Origin: Tomocerus qinae
Lineage: Eukaryota; Arthropoda; Collembola; Entomobryomorpha; Tomoceridae
Reading direction: 5' to 3'
DNA length: 64,000 bases
Assembly: GCA_020055645.1 (NCBI GenBank)
Contig: CM034546.1
Location: forward strand, 58,714,001 to 58,778,000
Shown: positions 46,714 through 57,502 of the stretch, in pieces
Numbering within the stretch: the stretch's first letter is position 1
How the letters are laid out: the number at the start of each line of letters is the position of its first letter
Notes under the pieces: generated by a model
What the model was told of the DNA's origin: nothing
Seen by the model: the letters and a program-made list of their open reading frames with translations, nothing else
Databases searched by the model: none
Position numbers and translations under genes: made by a program

Positions 46714-47528
46714 ATGCTTTATAACGTTTTCGTTTTGAAAGATTAATTACAACAACCTATAGAAAATATACTACCTAACATAAAGTAAATATGTGAAAGT
46801 TCTAAATATACTTTTCCATTGCGTGTCTCAGAATCTAATACTTCCCTTGGTTACACTAACCAGGTACTACAACATTATTCAAGCTGGTCAACGAAATGCT
46901 AGGTGTTACGTAGATATACAACAGCAATTATCAAATTAAGTAAGAGAAGCAATTTCAACTTCAATTTCAAAAACACTTATAAATATTTATTGGTAATTTG
47001 GCAGCTATTATAGTACTGCAAGTAGTACAGGAAGGTGTATAATTCAAAGAATAAATAGGTAGAACAGGAACAAAATAAAAACATTTCAAACAATTCAAAC
47101 CATTCGAGTGACTCAATACTTCTTCTATGTAAAATGCAAATTATGCTACATGATAATAATTTAGATAATTGATTCCGATTACAATTAATTACTATTAATA
47201 TTCAAAGGATAAAGGTCTACAATTAACAAACTTTTTTCCCATTTGTGTATAAAGTGTTTACTGTCATTATCTTCATTGTGATGAGGTTTTTTCGGATCGT
47301 AATTATGTTTGAATTATTCATTCTTCGATGTACAACTTCATATTACATGCTATACAGCCTAATCAGGAAGCTGGAAATTTTTTACTTCTCAAAAAAGGGT
47401 TAAAACTTAAAAATAGACGAACAAGCTAAAAACCGAAGTATAATACTACCAAAAGTTTATATTTTTAAAACTCATACATTACATAGACTTTTACATACCT
47501 GGGATATAATAAACCTTTGAGTTACGAT

Positions 47529-49478
47529 ATGGAATTGAAATTAAGGTTGATTTTACTTTGGTTGGCAGTTTTGAGGTTTGGCGAATCTGAAAGACTTTCT
47601 CCGATAAGTCAAAAAACATTCGACAATATTAAAAGTTTTGTTGAACAGTGCGAATATTTTAAATATACATCCTTTCACATAATGGCCAGTCAAACAGCGG
47701 AGAAATCCAATCACAATTTATTGATTAAACAGGTCGTGGTCTACTTGCAAAAGGAAAGATTTGTATCTGTTACTATTGAAGACATTGACCATCGTAACGT
47801 TTCTATCAAATTGTATCGTGACTCACCAAAGGTGAAATATATTGCAATGTGGAGTTTTCAATTGAAATCAATCCACAAATATACTGCAATGAAGAAAGTT
47901 TATTTTTCATTTTCATTTGAATTGACTAGAAAATTCGCTATGTTTTCTTATTGGTCCCCCATTTCTCAACATTGGTGCACATTCAGAGATATTTTAGTAT
48001 CCATCTCAGAAAATGGGAAACGTTGGAATTTTAAAAGTAGCAAAAATGCCAAGTATCTTTATGTATTAAATGCTACAAGTGTCTACAAAGTCTGTCAATA
48101 TTGTATACCATTTACAAAGAACTTTGACGATTATTTGTATGATTTGAAGATAAATGACGAATCAACTTGCCCAGCTGAGAAAATCAAAGTTTTCAAAAGA
48201 CACATTACTATGCATGTTATACAAGCATTTCAACTTTTCTTTCCAAGAGAATTAATCAAAGATCTTGCCTCCAAGTCAATTTGGAAAATAGAGGACAAAA
48301 TGCCATCGCCCAGTTTTTTTATTCTGCAACATCTTACCAAATCTTTAAATGGGACGGGAAGTGCTTGCGCAAAAGGCATTTTAAACTGTGTAGATAACTC
48401 TTCCTCCTGGGGAATTGATATTTATGATTCCGTAGATATAATAGGTGCAAGAAGTTCTGAATTAAATATAATGGATCATGGAGACAGCTTATGCTATCAG
48501 TTTTTAGGGTTGAAGATTGAAAAAGTTAACAGTTGGAAACTACTATTCAGTCCACTTGGCTGGGTTGTTTTATTATGGACTGTCTTGACGGGGCTATTTT
48601 TAAATTGTTTCCTTAATCTGTCAAACAAAAAATCTCAAAATGATCCAGAATTTTCTCAAATTATCATTAGTGGCTTTTTTGGACACGAAGGTGGCTTACT
48701 GAATTCTACTTATCCTTTTATTCTCCGAGCATTAGTAGTGACATGGGTTTTTGCAAGTTTAATTATAACCGAAACTTACACAGGCAATATTTATGGTAGC
48801 CTTGTCTCAAAAAGCGAAAGCTATTTTCCAAAAACGTTTGAAGAACTCCACCAACTCAACCTAAGTGTTTTTAATTCTGGTGACGTAATCGTACAGGAGT
48901 TACTAAGCAAAATTATTTCTTTGGGTTATAACAAGGAAATATATGTGAGCATAAAAGATAAACTGAAAAAATCGAAGGGTGTAATGTTGTCCATGGAAAC
49001 GTTAAACAGACTACAAGAAGGTGCGGTTGCGCTAGAGACGTCAAGAGCCATAAATATTATTATCAAAGTTTTACCGTTGGTTGAAAACAGTACAAATTTT
49101 TACACATCCAAAGAAAAACTTGAAATAAAATTGCTTATGGGGGTTCAAGAACTGCCGATTATCGAGGAAATATACTCGACGTATTTTTCTTTCATCGAGT
49201 CGGGGATTATGACGATTTTAAAAGACTCTTTCCTTAGTTCTGTCACAAAACATTCATCCATATATGTATTGGCTAGGAACTTTGGGTTAAAAAATATTAC
49301 ACTTTTAGATATTAAAAGTCGTCAAAATGAACCGAGCAAGACGGCTCAAGCTTTACATGTTGATAATTTACTTTCGGTGTTCATTGTTCATCTTGTAGGG
49401 TGCGGGATATCTTTTATAGGTTTTTTTTTCTATGACTGGGTTACCTTTATGGACACTAATATACCTGCTTTGCAATAA
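47529..49478 (+). CDS. Divergent ionotropic receptor-like protein, tandem copy A
   Basis: A 649-residue intronless protein. I use the ATG at 47529 (MELKLRL), matching the start of copy B; the frame extends four codons further but without ATG. Parts: signal peptide (LRLILLWLAVLRFG), a ~310-residue extracellular region unlike standard IRs, TM1 (WVVLLWTVLTGLFLNCFL), and a pore-like segment (FSQIIISGFFGHEGG). TM2 is ALVVTWVFASLIITETYTGN, with ETYTGN standing where glutamate receptors have SYTANL. S2 and a last TM (LLSVFIVHLVGCGISFIGFF) follow. This order fits the ligand-gated channel fold, so a chemosensory role is inferred. The protein is too divergent to name a subfamily. Its twin lies 2.7 kb downstream. 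Confidence 0.75.
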   Translation: MELKLRLILLWLAVLRFGESERLSPISQKTFDNIKSFVEQCEYFKYTSFHIMASQTAEKSNHNLLIKQVVVYLQKERFVSVTIEDIDHRNVSIKLYRDSPKVKYIAMWSFQLKSIHKYTAMKKVYFSFSFELTRKFAMFSYWSPISQHWCTFRDILVSISENGKRWNFKSSKNAKYLYVLNATSVYKVCQYCIPFTKNFDDYLYDLKINDESTCPAEKIKVFKRHITMHVIQAFQLFFPRELIKDLASKSIWKIEDKMPSPSFFILQHLTKSLNGTGSACAKGILNCVDNSSSWGIDIYDSVDIIGARSSELNIMDHGDSLCYQFLGLKIEKVNSWKLLFSPLGWVVLLWTVLTGLFLNCFLNLSNKKSQNDPEFSQIIISGFFGHEGGLLNSTYPFILRALVVTWVFASLIITETYTGNIYGSLVSKSESYFPKTFEELHQLNLSVFNSGDVIVQELLSKIISLGYNKEIYVSIKDKLKKSKGVMLSMETLNRLQEGAVALETSRAINIIIKVLPLVENSTNFYTSKEKLEIKLLMGVQELPIIEEIYSTYFSFIESGIMTILKDSFLSSVTKHSSIYVLARNFGLKNITLLDIKSRQNEPSKTAQALHVDNLLSVFIVHLVGCGISFIGFFFYDWVTFMDTNIPALQ

Positions 49479-49689
49479 ATGCAGGAAAATTTGAAAGGGT
49501 ACAAGTTAGATCCACTGTGTAGGTTTAATTAAATGTATGAGAAAAGAAATGTAGATGATATAAATTCCCAATTTAATACAGAATTTGTTTCATTTTGTAA
49601 TACAAGATACATCATGTTGCATGGGGAACTCTGTCTTTATCCCTATGCAAAACTATCGTTGTGCAATTACCCTTGTAGGGGCCCGGCGT

Positions 49690-50015
49690 TTCTGTCCAGT
49701 TTAATGGGAATAGCCCACATGTTGAAATTGCTTGGTGGTAGAGGAGATGCCGGAACGCCGGTTATTACTCTGACTCCAAGGTAGGGTTCCCATGATCAAC
49801 TTCAAGTCATTTATGTTGCTTACGGCGAGAAGAAAGTATATCTATCAAGAGGGGATTTGACACCGTTTAAAGGTACCTTGGTTTATGTCGTCGAAGAAGT
49901 AACTTATTCCAGCCAGTGACGATTTCGAGGGTCAGTGATGGAGCAACACTTTTAAAAGTATCAAAGAACATTCTGGATATGGAGAAAGGATGTGGAGAAA
50001 GGCTACATAATCTCA
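49690..50015 (+). pseudogene. Dead second copy of the polysaccharide lyase gene
   Basis: Matches 45255-45560 of the intact gene: DAGTPVITLTPR is followed at once by a stop (tag where the parent has aag), and later segments (VIYV, VVEEVTYS, VSDGATLLKVSKN) lie in different frames. A ~15-bp piece is missing near 49912, and both ends are gone. It sits between IR-like genes A and B, the place expected from tandem duplication of the lyase + IR unit. Confidence 0.92.
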
Positions 50016-50540
50016 TTTATTACGCACGTAGCGTCTTGTTATACACATCTAACTTTGGTTAAAGCAAGTATTTCGAAATACCAAAGATCCATGTATCAAA
50101 CATTGCAACAAACATTGAATTTTTTTGGTGACAAATATAATAACTTATTTCATGCATGCAGCATAATTACAAGCAAAGAAATACATAGGCACATGATAAG
50201 ATACCTTCGGTCAGAATACACACTTTGTATAAAGAACTTAAAAAATTATGTGGTGGGCGGTATGTTAATTTGATTTTCACTTTTTTATAATTCTTAGCAA
50301 ATGTTTCCAAATTTGAGAATATTGATTATTCCCTTGTTGATGTCTAAAATTTTGCTTGGCTTAATTGTTATTTTAACAAAAACAAGACGGTTGGAGTTTA
50401 ATTAAAGCTTATCAATAATTCAAAGGCCGATGGAATACAAACAGCATTTTAGGCTTGGAAAACATTGTAGTATGATAATCCTTTAATAATATGTTAGTTT
50501 TGAAAGACTAATTACAATAGGTTGCGAATTAAAGTTTACG
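50016..50540. other. Duplicated spacer, copy 2
   Basis: Colinear with 46025-46740 minus the MITE. No gene. Confidence 0.6.
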
Positions 50541-51120
50541 GCACACACAGGAATTTTGTATGGCAAGATATTTTAGTAAACAGTCGTAATTTTGTATGGC
50601 GTGTTATAGAAAACCGTGTGAATTTTTTTGGTAGTTAAGGGACAAAGGGAATATTGTATGGTACTAAGAGTATTGTAAAACAAAGAATTGTGGACATGAC
50701 AATGAAAATGTAAATATTTCGTCATTGCAGTTAATAGGTCACAAATTGCTGTCTTTTGCTTAGAATTCATCGTTTTTCATCGTTTTTCATCTTTATTATC
50801 GTTTTTCATATTTTTTCATCGTTTTTCATCTTTTTTCGGAGGGTAAGGTACTTTTGCAACTTATATTATTATAACAACTGTATTGAAGCATAAAATAAAA
50901 AAACGATGAAAAATATTTCCAACGATTGTCATCGGTTTTCATCGATTTTAATCAATTTTAATCGATTTTGACCCTTTACTTACCCTCTTTACTTACTATT
51001 GGTACTCTTATTAGTACCATATATTATTCCCTTAAAATTCACATGATTTTTATAGCACACCATACAAATTACGACTATTTACTAAAATTTCTTGCCATAC
51101 AAAATTCCTGTGTGTGCCAT
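50541..51120. mobile_element. Foldback element (~580 bp) with long inverted ends
   Basis: Left 'ggcacacacaggaattttgt' and right 'cctgtgtgtgcc' begin inverted arms of about 150 bp, including 'atggcaagatattttagtaa' and 'ggtactaagag'. The centre (50770-50960) is made of TTTTTCATCG-type repeats in both orientations. No ORF and no clear target duplication. Absent from the first duplication copy. Confidence 0.75.
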
Positions 51121-51339
51121 AAGAATTCCATTACAACAGACTAAGCAAAATATTTAGAGGACTAACTTAAAGTAAAAAATCTGAAAGTTCAGAATATACT
51201 TTTCCATTGCGTGTCTCAGTCACAACCTCGCATTGGTTACACTAGGCCAGATCAAATTAAATAAGGACAGCAATTTCAATTATCCAATGTCCATTAGTTA
51301 TTAGAATATTTATTGGTAATTTGGCAGATAGTATATTAG

Positions 51340-51525
51340 CAAGCACGTATCCAGGAATTTGACCAAGGGGGGGCAGACAAAAATATATTGGCAAATTTAT
51401 CTAATATTCGCGCGAAGCGCGAAAATTTTTTGGATTTTTACCTTTTTTGACAAAAAAATCGTCTTTTTTTTGGGACCTCAGGGGGGGCCCGGGCCCCCCC
51501 GGCCCCCCCTCTGGATACGTGCTTG
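51340..51525. mobile_element. hAT-like MITE, copy 3, intact
   Basis: 186 bp. CAAGCACGTATCCAG at the left and CTGGATACGTGCTTG at the right are perfect inverted copies. Flanked by an exact 8-bp duplication TATATTAG (51332-51339, 51526-51533). The interior matches copy 1, including 'attcgcgcgaagcgcgaa', the G-run and the C-run. Confidence 0.92.
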
Positions 51526-51671
51526 TATATTAGTGTAAGCAGTACAATACAGGAAGGTGTGTGCAATTCAAAGAATAAAGAGGTTGAGCAGAAACAAAAC
51601 AAAAACAATTCAAACAGTTCGAAAAATTCAATAATAATTATATATTATTTTATGTAAGAAAGTAAATTATT

Positions 51672-51780
51672 GTCTCAAAACGCGAAAATAATTTTCCTGA
51701 AACATTTGAAGACATCCACCAAACCCCACTTAAGTGTTCTTAATCCAGGGGGAGGAATAATCTTAAAATTGCTAGACAAA
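51672..51780 (+). pseudogene. Stray fragment of an IR-like gene
   Basis: 'Gtctcaaaacgcgaaaataa', 'ttttcctgaaacatttgaag' and following match the segment encoding LVSKRESYFPETFEELHQ to NSGD in genes A and B (48810-48890, 53445-53530), with substitutions and indels. It lies upstream of copy B and is not part of any gene. Confidence 0.75.
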
Positions 51781-52159
51781 ATGTATGTGCTGTATGTATG
51801 GTAATTAAGATAATTGCCTCATTGGCTCCAATTACAATTAATTACAATTAATAATAACAATGGATAAACGATTACAGTTAGCAAACTTTTTATCCATTTA
51901 TGTATAAAGTGTTTAGTCTCATTGTCATCACCGTAATAAAGTTTTTCGGATCGTAAAAACGGTTGAAATATTCATTCTTTGCAACAACATTGGTGATTTT
52001 TACTTCTTTAAAAAAGGGTTAAAACTTAAACCTGGAGTAACAACATCGGAACAACTGAAATACAATACCATCAACAACAGTTCACATATATTTTTTAAAG
52101 TTTTACTACTCTACATAGACTTTACATACCTGGGATATAATAAAACTAGAAATTACAAT
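51781..52159. promoter_or_regulatory. Upstream region of IR-like gene B
   Basis: Shares 'gtataaagtgtttac/agt', 'ttttcggatcgtaa' and 'tttacatacctgggatataa' blocks with the upstream region of gene A (47240-47520). Likely conserved promoter sequence. Confidence 0.5.
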
Positions 52160-54133
52160 ATGGAATTGAAATTGAGGTTGATTTTACTATGGTTGGCAGT
52201 TTTGAGATTTGGCCAGTCTGAACCACTTTCTCCAGAAATTCAAAGTACATTGCAAAATACAAAATTTTTTGTAGAACAGTGCGAATATTTTAAATACTCA
52301 TCGTTCCATATAGTTACAATGTCCAGTAAAACGGGAGAATTGCATAACGATATATTGGTTAATAAAGTAGTAGTCTATTTACAGAAGGAAAGATTGGTAT
52401 CTATTACCATTGAGGACATTGGGCATAATAATATTTCAATCAAACCGTATGCTATGGAATCATCGAAGAAAGAAATCATTGCAATGTGGGAACTACAAAG
52501 AAAATCATCCTACAAATATACTCCGATAAATGGGAGGAAGAAAGTTTATTTATCTTTTTCATTTGAATTGACTAGAAAACTAGCTATGTTTTCATACTGG
52601 TCTCCGATTTCTCAACAAGGGTGCACATTCAGAGATATTTTAGTATCCATCTCAGAAAATAGGAAAATTTGGAATTTTAAACGTAGCAGTAATGCCAAAT
52701 ATCTTTTTGTATTAAATTCTACAAGTATCTACAGAGTCTGTCAATACTGTCTACCATTTACAAAGAACTTTGACGATTATTTGTATGATTTGAAGATAAA
52801 TGACGAATCTACTTGCCCAGCTGAGAAAATCAAGGTTTTCAATCGACACATTATTATGTATGTTATACAAGCCTTTCAACTATTCTTTTCAAGAGAATTT
52901 ATCAGGGATCTTACCTCCATATCCCTTTCGAAAGTGGGCGACAAAAGGTTCCCGCCAGGTTTATTTGTTCTACAACATCTTACTAAATCTTTAAATGGGA
53001 CGGGAAGTGCCTGCACAGACCTATATTCAAACTGCGTCGATAACTCTTCCTCCTGGGGAGTTGATATTTATGATTCCAAAGATGCAAATGCTGGTTTTGG
53101 ACCTCAGTTAAATATAATGGATCAAAGGGACAGCTTATGCTACAAGTTTTTGGGATTAAAGTCTGAAAAGCCCAACAGCTGGAAATTACTATTTAGTCCA
53201 CTTGGCTGGGTTGTTTTATTGTGTACTGTCTTCACAGGATTATGTCTAATTAGTTTCCTTACTCTATCTAATAAAAAATTAAAAAATTATCCAGAATTTT
53301 CCCAAATTATCATTAGTGGCTTCTTTGCACACGAAGGTGGCTTACTGAATTCTACTTATCCTTTTATTCTCCGGGCATTAGTAGTGACATGGGTTTTTGC
53401 AAGTTTAATTATAACCGAAACTTACACAGGCAACATTTTTGGCAGCCTTGTCTCGAAAAGGGAAAGTTATTTTCCTGAAACTTTTGAAGAACTGCACCAA
53501 CTCAACCTAAGCGTTTTTAATTCTGGTGACGTATTCATACAGAAGTTACTAAACCAAATTATTTATTTTGGATATAACAAAGAAATATATGGGAGCATAA
53601 ACGACAAATTGAAAAAATCGAAGGGTGTAATGTTGTCCATGGAAACGTTACACAGACTACAAGAAGGGGCCGTAACGCTGGAGAATTCATTGGCGATAAA
53701 TATAATTATTAGTGTTTTACAATTTGCTGAAAACAGTACAATTTTTTACACATCTAAAGAAAACATTGAAATGAAATTATATGTGAGGGTTTATGAGCTG
53801 CCGATTATTAAAGAAATATACTCTACATATTTTTCGTTCATCGAGTCGGGGATTATGAGGATATTGAAGGACTCCTACCTTGATTTTGTTACACGACACG
53901 GATCCGTACATGTGTTGACCAGGAATTTCGGGATAAAAAATATTACGCTTTTAGATATTAAAAGTCGTCGAAATGAACCGAGCAAGACGGCTCAAGCTTT
54001 ACATGTTCAGAATTTACTATCGGTGTTCATTGTTCATCTTGTAGGGTGTGGGATATCTTTTCTAGGTTTCTTCTATGAATGGGTAACTGTTCTGAACACT
54101 AATCAGCTTTGCAATAAATGCAAGAAAATTTGA
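52160..54133 (+). CDS. Divergent ionotropic receptor-like protein, tandem copy B
   Basis: A 657-residue intronless paralogue of the gene at 47529, with the same start (MELKLRLILLWLAVLRFG), shared cysteines (VEQCEYFKY, CTFRDILVSI, VCQYC) and the same membrane segments: TM1 WVVLLCTVFTGLCLISFL, pore-like FSQIIISGFFAHEGG, TM2 with ETYTGN, and last TM FIVHLVGCGISFLGFF. Most differences lie in the extracellular region and S2, as expected for receptors tuned to different ligands. The C-terminus differs slightly (VLNTNQLCNKCKKI) because copy A reaches an earlier stop. No stops or frameshifts. Confidence 0.77.
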   Translation: MELKLRLILLWLAVLRFGQSEPLSPEIQSTLQNTKFFVEQCEYFKYSSFHIVTMSSKTGELHNDILVNKVVVYLQKERLVSITIEDIGHNNISIKPYAMESSKKEIIAMWELQRKSSYKYTPINGRKKVYLSFSFELTRKLAMFSYWSPISQQGCTFRDILVSISENRKIWNFKRSSNAKYLFVLNSTSIYRVCQYCLPFTKNFDDYLYDLKINDESTCPAEKIKVFNRHIIMYVIQAFQLFFSREFIRDLTSISLSKVGDKRFPPGLFVLQHLTKSLNGTGSACTDLYSNCVDNSSSWGVDIYDSKDANAGFGPQLNIMDQRDSLCYKFLGLKSEKPNSWKLLFSPLGWVVLLCTVFTGLCLISFLTLSNKKLKNYPEFSQIIISGFFAHEGGLLNSTYPFILRALVVTWVFASLIITETYTGNIFGSLVSKRESYFPETFEELHQLNLSVFNSGDVFIQKLLNQIIYFGYNKEIYGSINDKLKKSKGVMLSMETLHRLQEGAVTLENSLAINIIISVLQFAENSTIFYTSKENIEMKLYVRVYELPIIKEIYSTYFSFIESGIMRILKDSYLDFVTRHGSVHVLTRNFGIKNITLLDIKSRRNEPSKTAQALHVQNLLSVFIVHLVGCGISFLGFFYEWVTVLNTNQLCNKCKKI

Positions 54134-54600
54134 AAGGGTTTAGAATGTGTTGGTTTAAATGCATAAGAAAAGAAATGTAAATAAATACAAATTTACAATT
54201 TAAAAGACAATTTGTTTGAATTTGTAATTCTAGATACATCATTATGTAGTATAAGTATGTATATGGCTATTTGGGTAAACGATGACAGTTAACTTTTTGT
54301 CCATTTATACATAAAGTGTTCACTGTCATTATCCTCATCAATTTTTTTCGGATCATAATAACGTTTGAAATTATTCATTATTATTTGCTGCATCGTATGC
54401 TATAGTCTAACCAGGGAGATTAATTTATATGATAAAAATTCTGAAGAAGAAAGCTGAAAAAAGTAGAGATTTTTACTTGGTAAAAATGGGTATTTAAAAA
54501 TGGATAAGGCGTAACAACTGAAATACTACCAACTGTTTATATTTTTAAATTATAAATTATACATATTGGGGACAACGGCATGTACAAATATTCATGGGAA
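54134..54600. other. Third, orphan copy of the IR-like promoter block
   Basis: 54290-54560 repeats 'cataaagtgttcactgtcat', 'ttttttcggatcataa', 'ctatagtctaaccagg' and neighbouring blocks from 47240-47380, but no receptor follows. It marks a third duplication whose gene was lost. Confidence 0.65.
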
Positions 54601-56222
54601 GGACATGTAACTCAGTAAAAACTTATATGAGTATAATATATTTAGTTTCTATGCATGATTCTTATTTGCATATATTATGTGTATTGTATCTATAGGCGGA
54701 ACACATGTATGTATTCAGTTTCAACCATCAATTCTTATTTAATTCAGAGTAGTACTGTAGATAAAAGCAACTTATATGGTTTTGAATCCCATTATCTAAA
54801 TGGATGGCAGAGGTCTTAACAACTATAAATGTACCATTGCATTATATTATTACGTCTCATATTTTCTTTATATGTACCAGGACATGAAAAGATTTGAATT
54901 CCATCCCATGCTACACATACGTACTTATGTAAATGTATGCTTATGTAACTAAGATAAACGAAAATAACATAGAGCTATTATTGTCAGTTACACAATACTA
55001 CATAGATACACATAAAAGCACACATACATGTACATGCATGAAATCACAAAATGTAGTTGTCGAGTATTGAAATGTAGACAAAATAACATAGGCCATTAAT
55101 ACAAGGCGTATGTACATACAATAAAACACTAAATAAAATATCAGCCAATTTGAAAGGCAGCCGTGAAGCTCAAGGTCAACTTTGCTTTTCTTCAAAGCAA
55201 AACTGAAGTAGCGTATCACCTCTTCATGCATGAGCGGAGTATTTTGTAATACATTAAAACATCATTCCTCACACATTATATCTATCCACTCACATCCTAT
55301 ACTATGAAAATTTATCAATGTCTAAGACTTTTATAAGGGTTATTAGGTCAGCTCGTCTAATCGCAAACCTTCCAACAAAAAATATAACTGGACCAGGACG
55401 CTTTTGCTCTCGTAGTGGACTAAACGTAATAAAATGCTGAAATATAATAAACTAGCTGCAGTCCTAGCACAGTGTGCTAGAAAAATGTTGAAATAAGTAA
55501 ATTGCTAGCGACTGCACATTAGGAATATTATAATACTAGTGAACCCAGCTAAGGGGCAAATCTAGCACTGAAGAGAAATTCAGCAGGCCACGCTTCACAG
55601 CAATAAAAACAATTTCGAAAACATCCCATTTTATTATGTTAACCTTGTAAACCAAAGTATATTTAAATTAAAATACTTTAATCTATAGTGGTGGATAAAT
55701 TAGCTGCAGCCCCAACTTCATGATAAAAAGGAATTTCCTAAACCAAAATAATAACTGTTGATCGTAGATTCAAATGCAAGGAAAAATGAAAGATTCCATT
55801 TTTGAAAAATTACTTACGAATAAATATTTTTAAAGAAAAGTTAGTTACCCAGTACGGTTATTTAATTCTACAAACAGGTGTGCTAACTGCCAAAAGAATC
55901 AAGAGGGTAGTAAAAACGTAAACCCAGCTCTACTAAAAAATATTAAGTTTGTCGATATAGCATAACCAATTTGTATTAAAAGTTTTCAAATGCTATTTAA
56001 TAATCCACATTACGATCATTACGAAATACCTATTACTCAGATTAAATTGAAAATGCCACGTATAACCTTAATTACAAATTATGTGTGTATTATAATAAGC
56101 AGTCAAAAACGAAATTTTAAATCTAACCGCACCAACCATTCCCAAGACATTAGCAAAACACTTTTCATTTTCACGCAGTCGAGAGTCGAGGTTGCTGATT
56201 ATGAAACATTTGCATTTACTTT
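54601..56222. other. Intergenic, nothing recognised
   Basis: AT-rich with no coding, RNA or strong repeat signal. Confidence 0.6.
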
Positions 56223-56401
56223 CAAGCACGTAACCAGTAGAGGGGGTGGAGGGGCTGCAGCAACCCCCCCCTCTCCCTAGAAAAGTTTTTCCCAAAAAGA
56301 CCTATCCCGTAAACATTTTTGGCAGTTCGCACGAATATATTACGTTTTTGAATAACCATTTGTGGAGCCCCCATTTGACCAAATTTCTGGTTACGTGCCT
56401 G
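56223..56401. mobile_element. hAT-like MITE, copy 4
   Basis: CAAGCACGTAACCAG at the left and CTGGTTACGTGCCTG at the right are inverted ends of the same family, with an internal G-run and C-run. Flanking 8-mers differ (TTTACTTT, AGTTCGAC), so the duplication has decayed or the copy recombined. Orientation is opposite to copies 1 and 3 judging by 'ccatttgaccaaatttctgg'. Confidence 0.8.
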
Positions 56402-57502
56402 AGTTCGACCTACCACATATAGTGACATACATAGGTAGGTAAATTTATTGCTTTATCTAAGAATCTAAGACGGTGTTTATAATATAAGTGATACCGTTGA
56501 GTATTTAGTGGACCAATAAAAGAGTTGAAACGATGGAAAAAAAGAAAAAAACGATGAAAATCGATGAAAAACGATGAAAGTCGATGAAAAAGAATATAAA
56601 TCGATGAAAATCGATGAAAAACGATGAAAATCGATGAAAATGTTCAAATCAGTGCTGGTAGTCTAGTGATTGCAAACGGTATGAACATACAACGTTCAAT
56701 TACAAAACGATATAGATACAGAGATACATACAACGGTCAACAGTACGTTTATGTGGTAGTAAAGATGGTATTCCCTTTTTGTTTTGCTTATGGCGTGTGT
56801 GGATGTTCACTTCCTCAGTTGATGCGATTATTCTTGCCTATGCTAAACTGAATTCGTCATTCTAAGTAATTGTCGAATATATCAATCACAGTTCACTTAA
56901 ATTTTCCGTTCAGCGTTTCTGTGTAGAGGTTATCCAGTACAAAATTTGTGCCGTATATCGATTAAAAGCAACTTGTAATATAATATACGTTATTTATTTA
57001 TAGTACTTTCCTAAGATTTAGATGGGTATTTATAGTTATAATGTATACTTTGGATGATTGCACAATATTCACAGAGCTAGATACAGAGGTAAGAGTAGGA
57101 ATCTAATCTATAAAAGAATAGCAATCTCATCAAGGTTCCAGAATCCAGAGTTGATTTTTCGTAGCATCTGTGTTGCACATTTACACATGCAATAGGTTTA
57201 GTAAACCCTGATAAAAATAGAAAACCTCTACTCCTTCTGCTACGCAGATCAGTCAACATAGTCAAGTCGTGGAGTCTGGAGTCTTAAAAAAATTCACACA
57301 GAAAATACATAGTAGACAAAATGAGCCAATAAATTGAGAGTGTATAAATTGTGAGTGTGCGAGGAACGAACGTAAAGTAAATTTACTCAGAAAAAAAGAT
57401 AATAACTGATGACTGAACATCATACTCCAGTTCTCTTATATTTTTACTGCGTTTACATTTTCAAAGACAGACTACAATATAAATATTTAGCCTGCATTCG
57501 AA
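56402..57502. other. Upstream region of the sodium-channel homologue
   Basis: Contains the repeat at 56535-56640; otherwise no gene recognised. Confidence 0.55.
56535..56640. repeat. CGATGAAAA-type minisatellite
   Basis: About ten units of 'aaatcgatgaaa' / 'aaacgatgaaa'. The same motif, in both orientations, forms the core of the foldback element at 50770-50960. Confidence 0.85.

Larger units (their letters stand above)
45671..47528. other. Spacer between lyase and IR-like gene A, with two MITEs
   Basis: No gene. 46030-46440 and 46740-47500 recur in order at 50030-50520 and 51150-52150, showing the duplication unit. The two MITEs here (45835, 46477) are absent from the second copy and so inserted after the duplication. 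Confidence 0.65.
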
